Of a DNA stretch of 64,000 nt, positions 57,940 to 64,000 are shown piece by piece (within the stretch, counting starts at the first letter, position 1; every line of letters begins with the position of its first letter). The stretch covers positions 310,001 to 374,000 of the forward strand of contig NZ_JYLF01000003.1 of assembly GCF_001043055.1 (NCBI RefSeq). Direction: 5' to 3'. Source of the DNA: Pseudomonas weihenstephanensis (lineage in GTDB: Bacteria > Pseudomonadota > Gammaproteobacteria > Pseudomonadales > Pseudomonadaceae). The notes under the pieces were generated by a model, which was not told where the DNA came from, ran no database searches, and saw only the letters and a program-made list of their open reading frames with translations. The translations under genes were made by a program, and so were the position numbers.

Positions 57940-59247
57940 ATGCTGACCTTCCTTGGCTTTGCCATGGTCATTACGTTTATGTACTTGATCATGACCAAGC
58001 GCCTGTCTGCGCTGATCGCGTTAATCCTGGTACCGATCCTGTTCGCCGTCTTCGGCGGTTTTGCGCCCAAAATCGGGCCGATGATGCTTGAAGGCATTAC
58101 CAAGCTGGCCCCGACCGGGGTGATGCTGATGTTTGCCATCCTCTATTTCGCGCTGATGATCGACTCCGGCCTGTTCGACCCGGCGGTGCGCAAAATCCTC
58201 AAGCTGGTAAAAGGCGACCCGTTGAGAATCAGCGTCGGCACCGCTGTGCTGGCGCTGGTGGTGTCGCTGGACGGTGATGGCGCTACCACCTACATGATTT
58301 GCGTGGCCGCGATGCTGCCGCTGTACAAGCGCATCGGCATGAGCCCGCGGATCATGGCGGGGCTGATTATCCTGGCCGGTGGCGTGATGAACATGACGCC
58401 GTGGGGCGGCCCGACGGCGCGGGCAGCGAGTGCGCTGCATGTCGACCCTTCTGACATTTTTGTACCGATGATCCCGGCCATGCTCGCAGGCTGTGCGGCG
58501 ATTTTGGTCATCGCCTGGTGCTATGGCTTGCGTGAGCGTGCGCGCCTGGGTGAACTGCACCTGCATGGCGACGAAGTGGACCACAGCGAAATCAGCGTCT
58601 CGCAGTTCCCGGATGCCCGCCGTCCCAAACTGATCTGGTTCAACGGTGCATTGACCCTGGCGTTGATGATCACCCTGATCGCTGGTCTGCTGCCTTTGCC
58701 GGTGTTGTTCATGGTCGCGTTCAGCATTGCGATGATCGTCAACTACCCGTGCCTGCAACAGCAAAAAGACCGCGTGGCCGCCCATGCTGGCAGCGTGTTA
58801 TCCGTGGTCGGGTTGATTTTCGCCGCGGGTATTTTCACCGGCATCCTCTCGGGTACAGGCATGGTTGATGCCATGTCCAAAAGCCTCCTGGCCGTGATTC
58901 CGCCAGCGATGGGGCCGTACCTGGCCGTGATCACCGCCTTGGTCAGCTTGCCGTTCACCTTCTTCATGTCCAACGACGCGTTTTACTACGGCGTGTTGCC
59001 GGTATTGGCCGAAGCTGCCAGCCATTACGGCATCACCGCCGTCGAAATGGCCCGCGCCTCGATTGTCGGTCAGCCCGTGCATTTGCTCAGCCCGTTGGTG
59101 CCGTCGACCTACTTGCTGGTGGCCTTGGCGGGTATCGAGTTTGGCGATCACCAGCGCTTCACGCTCAAGTGGGCCGTTTTAGTGTGCCTGTGCATTTTGG
59201 TGGCAGCCTTACTGCTGGGCACCTTCCCGCTCTACAGCACGCTCTAA
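57940..59247 (+). CDS. CitMHS family citrate-metal:proton symporter
   Basis: The 435-residue transporter has about 11-12 membrane segments and CitMHS motifs: LVVSLDGDGATTYMICVAAMLPLYKR, GGVMNMTPWGGPTARAASAL and FTFFMSNDAFYYGVLPVL. It likely imports citrate as a metal complex (Mg or Ca). It begins at ATG 57940; a TTG two codons earlier is not used. No two-component partner is next to it. Confidence 0.9.
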   Translation: MLTFLGFAMVITFMYLIMTKRLSALIALILVPILFAVFGGFAPKIGPMMLEGITKLAPTGVMLMFAILYFALMIDSGLFDPAVRKILKLVKGDPLRISVGTAVLALVVSLDGDGATTYMICVAAMLPLYKRIGMSPRIMAGLIILAGGVMNMTPWGGPTARAASALHVDPSDIFVPMIPAMLAGCAAILVIAWCYGLRERARLGELHLHGDEVDHSEISVSQFPDARRPKLIWFNGALTLALMITLIAGLLPLPVLFMVAFSIAMIVNYPCLQQQKDRVAAHAGSVLSVVGLIFAAGIFTGILSGTGMVDAMSKSLLAVIPPAMGPYLAVITALVSLPFTFFMSNDAFYYGVLPVLAEAASHYGITAVEMARASIVGQPVHLLSPLVPSTYLLVALAGIEFGDHQRFTLKWAVLVCLCILVAALLLGTFPLYSTL

Positions 59248-59259
59248 CCCGCACTATTC

Positions 59260-59319
59260 GTAGGAGATTGCCGAAGGCTGCGAGCGGTTCAACGATCGCA
59301 GCTTGCGGCGGCTCCTGCG
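59260..59319. repeat. GTAGGAG-type REP palindrome
   Basis: GTAGGAG at 59260 and CTCCTGC at 59312 bracket GGCTGCGA and ATCGCAGCT in an imperfect whole-length palindrome. It is the same family as at 45341-45395 and lies between the CitMHS and Na/Pi genes. Confidence 0.65.
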
Positions 59320-59488
59320 CAATGGGGGCAACCTTCGGTAAGTGTTTCAGAAATGTTTCAACGCTGCGCCAGCTATGCGATGCTGGCGTTCTGCTTATTT
59401 GCCGACTACAGCTTAAGAAACGACTGTAGGAAATGGCCGCAACCCTTTGATCCAGCCCACCAGGGCATCCATCGCACAGGGAGCCTGC

Positions 59489-61147
59489 ATGCTGACCCTG
59501 CTTAATCTGCTTTCCGCCGTGACCTTGCTGATTTGGGGCACGCACATTGTCCGGACCGGCATTCTGCGGGTCTACGGTTCAAACCTGCGCCATGTGATTG
59601 GGCAAAACGTGTCCAAACGCATGCTGGCGTTTGTCGCCGGGATCGTGGTCACGGCCATGGTGCAGAGCAGCAACGCCACCGCGATGCTGGTCACCTCGTT
59701 TGTTGGCCAGGGCTTGATGGCATTGACGCCAGCCTTGGCCACGATGCTCGGGGCGGATGTCGGCACGGCGCTGATGGCGCGGGTGCTGACCTTTGACCTG
59801 TCGTGGCTGTCGCCGCTGCTGATTTTTCTCGGGGTGATTTTTTTCCTGTCGCGCAAGCAAACCCGCGCGGGCCAGTTGGGCCGGGTGGGCATCGGCTTGG
59901 GCCTGATCATTCTGGCGCTGCAACTGATCGTCGAAGCCGCCGCCCCCATCACTCAGGCCCAAGGCGTCAAAGTGATTTTCGCCTCGTTGACGGGCGACAT
60001 CTTGCTCTATGCGTTGATCGGCGCCCTGTTCGCCATGATTTCCTACTCCAGCCTGGCCGCCGTGCTGCTCACGGCCACGCTGGCGGGCGCAGGAGTGATC
60101 AGCTTGCCGGTGGCCATTGGCCTGGTAATTGGGGCCAATATCGGCAGTGGCGTGCTGGCGTTTCTCAGCACCAGCATGCAAAACGCCGCCGGGCGCCAAG
60201 TCGCATTGGGCAGTCTGCTGTACAAGTTGTTTGGGTTGCTGTTGATCATCCCGGTGCTTGACCCGCTGGTGGCGTGGATGGACACCCTCAGTTACAGCGC
60301 CCAAGAGCTGGTGATTGGCTTTCATCTGCTCTACAACACCGCGCGGTGTTTCTTGATGCTGCCCACCGTCGGCCTGATGGCGCGGGCGTGCGCCTGGTTA
60401 TTGCCCGAGCGCGAGCAGGCCAACGGCGCAGTCAAACCCCGCCATCTGGACCTTACAGCACTGGAAACCCCAAGCCTGGCGTTGGCCAACGCGGTACGTG
60501 AAACCCTGCGCATTGGCGACTTGATCGACAACATGCTGGTGAACATGCTCGACGTGCTGCGCGGTAAGCAAACCGCCGTCACCCAAGAGATGCGCACCCT
60601 GGCCGATGACGTCGAAGTGCTCTACAGCGCGGTCAAACTGTATCTGGCACAAATGCCCCGCGAAGATTTGGGCGAGCAAGACAGTCGGCGCTGGGCTGAA
60701 ATCATCGAACTGGCGATCAACCTCAAGCTGGCCAGTGACCTTATCGAACGCATGCTGCGCAAAGTGCAGCAACAGAAGACCTCCAAACGCCGCTCCTTCT
60801 CTGAAGACGGGCTTGAAGAATTGACCGGTTTGCAGCGCCAGTTGATCGACAACCTGCGACTCGGGCTGACGGTCTTCCTCACCGGTGACCCGCAAAGTGC
60901 CCGGCAATTACTGCGTGAAAAACGCCGTTTTCGTGCGCAGGAACGGCGCTTGGCCCACGCACACGTCAGCCGTTTACAGCGCAAAATCACCCAAAGCATT
61001 GAAACCAGCTCCATGCACCTGGAACTGATCGCCGACATGCAACGCCTCAACTCGCTGTTTTGCGCCAGCGCCTACGTGGTGCTCGAAACCTCTGAAACCG
61101 GCGCATTGCTGCTCGATGAGATCACCGACACCACACACTCGCCTTGA
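59489..61147 (+). CDS. Na/Pi cotransporter family protein
   Basis: The 552-residue protein has two QSSNATAML/YSSLAAVLL Na_Pi_cotrans repeats in a membrane part (about 1-300) and a PhoU-like helical C-terminal domain (about 345-545). It resembles YjbB/NptA-type phosphate transporters; in E. coli YjbB exports phosphate. ATG 59489 follows GGGAG; an earlier in-frame start is not supported. Confidence 0.9.
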   Translation: MLTLLNLLSAVTLLIWGTHIVRTGILRVYGSNLRHVIGQNVSKRMLAFVAGIVVTAMVQSSNATAMLVTSFVGQGLMALTPALATMLGADVGTALMARVLTFDLSWLSPLLIFLGVIFFLSRKQTRAGQLGRVGIGLGLIILALQLIVEAAAPITQAQGVKVIFASLTGDILLYALIGALFAMISYSSLAAVLLTATLAGAGVISLPVAIGLVIGANIGSGVLAFLSTSMQNAAGRQVALGSLLYKLFGLLLIIPVLDPLVAWMDTLSYSAQELVIGFHLLYNTARCFLMLPTVGLMARACAWLLPEREQANGAVKPRHLDLTALETPSLALANAVRETLRIGDLIDNMLVNMLDVLRGKQTAVTQEMRTLADDVEVLYSAVKLYLAQMPREDLGEQDSRRWAEIIELAINLKLASDLIERMLRKVQQQKTSKRRSFSEDGLEELTGLQRQLIDNLRLGLTVFLTGDPQSARQLLREKRRFRAQERRLAHAHVSRLQRKITQSIETSSMHLELIADMQRLNSLFCASAYVVLETSETGALLLDEITDTTHSP

Positions 61148-61236
61148 ACGTTGCGCGATTCACTGTTGTCAGTCTTTAAGCAGCGACTAACCTGCGCTGA
61201 CTGCTTCATCACCCAACAGGGATTCAGGGATTTTTT

Positions 61237-62619
61237 ATGCGTTGCCTGCTGTTCATCTGTCTGCTGCTTGGCGCAGCCCAGAGTTTTGCCCTTGATCGCT
61301 CCAGTGTTGAGGGCTATCAACTGCCCAACGGCCTGCAACTGATCCTCAAGCCCACCCGTGATAGCGGCCATGTGTCGATTCGTTTGGTGGTGGGCGTCGG
61401 GCTGGACGATTTCAGCTGTGCCGACCAACAACTGCCGCACTTGCTGGAGCATTTGTTGTTCAGCGGCACCGACGATACAGGCGAGGGCGGGCTTGAAGAG
61501 CGCATGCAGGCGCTGGGCGGCGAGTGGAACGCCTTTACCAGCCACGCAGACACCACGTTTGTGATCGAGGCCCCGGCAAAGAACCAGCGCAAGGTGCTCG
61601 ACCTGTTACTCAGTTTATTGACGCAAACCCAGCTCACCGAACAACGCATTGCAGAGGCCAAGCAAGTGGTTGAGCGCGAAGACGGCGGCCATTACTCGCA
61701 CTTGCAACGTTGGCTCGATCGGCAGGACGTGGGCCACAGCGCCAGTAATCAACTGGCGGTTGAGCTGGGCCTCAAATGCGCCGAGCGCGCGCAGGTTCAG
61801 GGCCTCACCCGTGCACAGCTCGAAACCGTGCGCAAGGCGTGGTACGCGCCCAATAACATGACGCTGATTATCGTCGGCGAACTCGACCGCGTGTTGCCGG
61901 CCTATCTGGAGCGTACCTATGGGGCGCTGGAGCCGGTCGATCCCAGCGATCACAAACCGTTGGCCGACATTGACGCCCGCGCCGACGCAGAGCGCGTGTT
62001 GCTGCGCGGCGTCGTCGGTGACACGGCCAAGCTGCACTGGCTGTTGCCGGAACCGGTGATTGCGGGCCAAAGCGACGAAACCTGGGACTTGCTGCGCGAC
62101 TACCTGGAGTGGGCGCTGTACAGCGAACTGCGGCTCAAGCACGGGTTGTCGTACGGGCCGTGGTCAGAGCGCGAGGTGTTTGGCGGGGTAGGATTCTTGA
62201 GCCTCAATGCCGACCTTGAACGCGACGATGTGGCCAAGGCCCAGCAGGTCATGTCCCAACTCAAGGCTCAACTGCTCAAAGACGGCCTCGACCCGCAGCG
62301 CTTCGCCCGCCTCAAGCAAGCGGCCATTGCGCGGCAGGCGTGGGCGGTGCAGGGCAACAGTGCGCTGGCCGATTATTACTGGAGCGCGCTGGGTGACTAC
62401 GACCAAAGCCGCTTTGCCGATCCGGCCAAGCGCTTGCAGGCTGTGAGCCTGGAGGAGGCCAATCATGCGTTGCGCCAGTTGTTTGCAGAGCCGGGTTACG
62501 TGCGCATCGAAAAGCCGCTGTTCAGCTATAACGGCTTGAGCGGGGTGATTCTGGCGGCGCTGGTGCTGCTGGTGTTGATCGGGCTGGGTTGGCGTGTTTG
62601 GCGTCATCGTCATCAGTGA
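61237..62619 (+). CDS. M16 family metallopeptidase, membrane-anchored
   Basis: The 460-residue protein has a signal peptide (CLLFICLLLGAAQSFA), the inverted zinc motif H68-LL-E71-H72 in LPHLLEHLLFSG and the distal zinc glutamate in QVVEREDG (about 146-148), then an M16 C-terminal domain and a final membrane helix (VILAALVLLVLIGLGWRVW) with a basic tail. It is a periplasmic M16B-type peptidase anchored at its C-terminus; substrate unknown. It stands alone. Confidence 0.9.
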   Translation: MRCLLFICLLLGAAQSFALDRSSVEGYQLPNGLQLILKPTRDSGHVSIRLVVGVGLDDFSCADQQLPHLLEHLLFSGTDDTGEGGLEERMQALGGEWNAFTSHADTTFVIEAPAKNQRKVLDLLLSLLTQTQLTEQRIAEAKQVVEREDGGHYSHLQRWLDRQDVGHSASNQLAVELGLKCAERAQVQGLTRAQLETVRKAWYAPNNMTLIIVGELDRVLPAYLERTYGALEPVDPSDHKPLADIDARADAERVLLRGVVGDTAKLHWLLPEPVIAGQSDETWDLLRDYLEWALYSELRLKHGLSYGPWSEREVFGGVGFLSLNADLERDDVAKAQQVMSQLKAQLLKDGLDPQRFARLKQAAIARQAWAVQGNSALADYYWSALGDYDQSRFADPAKRLQAVSLEEANHALRQLFAEPGYVRIEKPLFSYNGLSGVILAALVLLVLIGLGWRVWRHRHQ

Positions 62620-62715
62620 TCGCGTAATTGTCCGAGTCCGACATCCTTTGATACCGTAAAATCATTGCCATTTCGCGGCCGGTTAATCCGGCCGCCAGCG
62701 TGCGGAGTATTCATC

Positions 62716-63642
62716 GTGAGCGAGCGTTCCAATCCTTGGCAATTGCAAACCATCGTCAGCCAGTTGCGCACGGCGCGTAATCAATGGCGCACGCAGAACG
62801 GGCGTGTCAGTGGCGAGCTGGGCGGGCGTGAACTGCCCTCGCGTGCAGCGATGGCCGATATTCTGGAAGCGCTGTGCGGAGCATTGTTCCCCATGCGTCT
62901 TGGCCCGGTGGACCTGCGCGAAGAAAGCGAAGACTTTTATGTCGGCCACACGCTGGACGTGGCGCTCAACGCCCTGCTGGCACAAGCACGTCTGGAATTG
63001 CGTTACGCGGCGCGCCAAAGTGGCCAGCTCGATGACGGTGTGGATGCCACGGCCACTTTATTGATTCAGGATTTTGCCCTGGCCCTGCCGAGCTTGCGCA
63101 GCGTGCTCGACACCGACGTGCTGGCGGCCTATCACGGCGATCCGGCAGCGCGCAGTGTGGACGAAGTGCTGCTGTGCTATCCGGGGATTCTGGCGGTGAT
63201 TCATCACCGTTTGGCGCACCACTTGTACCGTGCGGGTCTGCCTTTACTGGCGCGCATCAGTGCCGAAATTGCCCACTCGGCCACCGGCATCGACATCCAC
63301 CCCGGCGCGCAGATTGGCCGCAGCTTCTTCATCGACCACGGGACGGGCGTCGTGATTGGTGAAACCGCCATCATTGGCGAGCGCGTGAGGATTTACCAGG
63401 CCGTGACCCTGGGCGCCAAACGCTTCCCGGCGGACGAGTCGGGGCAATTGCAAAAAGGCCACCCACGCCATCCGATTGTTGAGGACGACGTAGTGATTTA
63501 TGCCGGGGCGACGATTTTGGGGCGCATCACCATTGGTCAGGGTTCGACCATCGGCGGCAATGTGTGGCTGACCCGCAGCGTACCGGCTGGGTGCAACCTG
63601 ACCCAGGCCAACTTGCAACATGATGACGGGACGCAGAAGTAA
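62716..63642 (+). CDS. epsC: Serine O-acetyltransferase (EpsC/CysE type)
   Basis: The 308-residue enzyme makes O-acetylserine for cysteine synthesis. The C-terminal left-handed beta-helix has hexapeptide repeats and the catalytic GTGVVIGETAIIGERVRIYQAVTLGAKRF; DIHPGAQIGRSFFIDHG supplies the His. It is longer than CysE of the short Pseudomonas type and matches the EpsC class. GTG 62716 is chosen, with CGGAG upstream. It links to the sulfur theme but is not next to other sulfur genes. Confidence 0.93.
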   Translation: MSERSNPWQLQTIVSQLRTARNQWRTQNGRVSGELGGRELPSRAAMADILEALCGALFPMRLGPVDLREESEDFYVGHTLDVALNALLAQARLELRYAARQSGQLDDGVDATATLLIQDFALALPSLRSVLDTDVLAAYHGDPAARSVDEVLLCYPGILAVIHHRLAHHLYRAGLPLLARISAEIAHSATGIDIHPGAQIGRSFFIDHGTGVVIGETAIIGERVRIYQAVTLGAKRFPADESGQLQKGHPRHPIVEDDVVIYAGATILGRITIGQGSTIGGNVWLTRSVPAGCNLTQANLQHDDGTQK

Positions 63643-63659
63643 GACCGGGGCCACATTGC

Positions 63660-63755
63660 CCCTCACCCCAGCCCTCTCCCGAGGGAGAGGGGGCCGATTT
63701 GCGGTGTTAAGGGAATCTGCTTCTTGCCCCTCTCCCGAGGGCGAGGGGCTTTTGA
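63660..63755. repeat. Two REP-like palindromes
   Basis: CCCTCACCCC-AGCCCTCTCCC-GAGGGAGAGGG (63660-63691) and CCCCTCTCCC-GAGGGCGAGGGG (63727-63749) lie in the gap after epsC. They are the same family as the elements at 12533, 16161, 18352 and 23274; the second ends in GGCTTTT and may terminate epsC. Confidence 0.75.
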
Positions 63756-63870
63756 TCGTGCATCACACCCAAATCCGCCAATACCACTATCGGCAACTTT
63801 TGCCTCGCTGCCACATCGTGTACGCATTGCCTCTCTAGGATGACCCTCATCTGCTTGATGAGGTGCATCC

Positions 63871-64000
63871 ATGAACCGCTCGAACGCAACCGCTGTGTCC
63901 CAACCGGGCGTGCCGATGAAGGTGCGCAATGTGAGCAAACGCTTCGGCGCTTTCACCGCGCTGGATGATGTGTCGCTGGAAGTCGCCGCCGGTGAACTGG
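63871..64000 (+). CDS. ABC transporter ATP-binding protein, partial
   Basis: Forty-three codons are visible before the right edge: MNRSNATAVSQPG then VRNVSKRFGAFTALDDVSLEVAAGEL, the A-loop and first strand of an ABC ATPase just before its Walker A. GAGGTG precedes the ATG. The substrate class cannot be told from this fragment. Confidence 0.8.
   Translation, partial: MNRSNATAVSQPGVPMKVRNVSKRFGAFTALDDVSLEVAAGEL

Overview
This is a Pseudomonas chromosome segment, most likely from the P. fluorescens / P. fragi-lundensis side of the genus. The evidence is gene order and protein content: thyA-lgt-tauE-ptsP-rppH-HAD-ilvA-rpiA, trpI/trpBA, spuI/spuABCDEFGH, phoBR, and Pseudomonas-type REP palindromes between genes. 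No rRNA, tRNA, CRISPR, prophage or insertion sequence was seen.

Layout. 1-3953 (-): the 5' part of a very large DUF6543/dermonecrotic-toxin-like gene that runs off the left edge. 4265-8953 (+): ssuEADCBF, alkanesulfonate uptake and desulfonation, closed by a clear terminator. 9040-19141: housekeeping block with thyA, lgt, a frameshifted tauE-like gene, an NRDE gene, ptsP, rppH, a HAD phosphatase, a DUF2269 protein, ilvA and rpiA. 19197-20237: three small genes (DUF1161, dodecin, DUF883). 20234-23270: trpI divergent from trpBA. 23330-27000: a LysR gene, the Zn/Cd P-type ATPase cadA and its MerR-type regulator cadR, with a textbook 19-bp-spaced operator-promoter between the last two. 27055-33482 (-): a six-gene organosulfur operon (two SfnB-like oxidoreductases, a DszA/NtaA-type monooxygenase, a MetQNI-type ABC transporter). 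33703-37112: an uncharacterised two-repeat protein and two tandem YjiK/SdiA-regulated-type proteins. 37106-38585 (-): a TetR regulator and a degenerate alpha-carbonic-anhydrase-like protein. 38785-49672: the complete spu polyamine locus. 49765-52530 (-): an orphan Rhs/TcC toxin gene. 52832-61147: a COG4315 protein, phoBR, a CBS/CorC membrane protein, an M23 peptidase, a CitMHS transporter and a Na/Pi cotransporter. 61237-64000: an M16 peptidase, epsC/cysE and the start of an ABC ATPase gene.

The most striking feature is the gene at 49765-52530. Its first ~660 codons encode a TcC-type Rhs shell (the C subunit of ABC/Tc insecticidal toxins). The hypervariable C-terminal cargo is not an enzyme: it is a Pro/Ser-rich linker with two SDFD-type acidic/hydrophobic motifs followed by five tandem eukaryotic-style C2H2 zinc fingers joined by TGEKP-like linkers. 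The arrangement looks like a translocated transcription factor. It has no neighbouring immunity gene, and the finger-coding DNA uses codons that are rare in the surrounding genes.

Two sulfur-scavenging operons (ssu and the sfnB/dszA-like/metQNI-like operon) lie in one window. SsuE may also supply reduced flavin to the second set, which has no flavin reductase of its own; this is inference.
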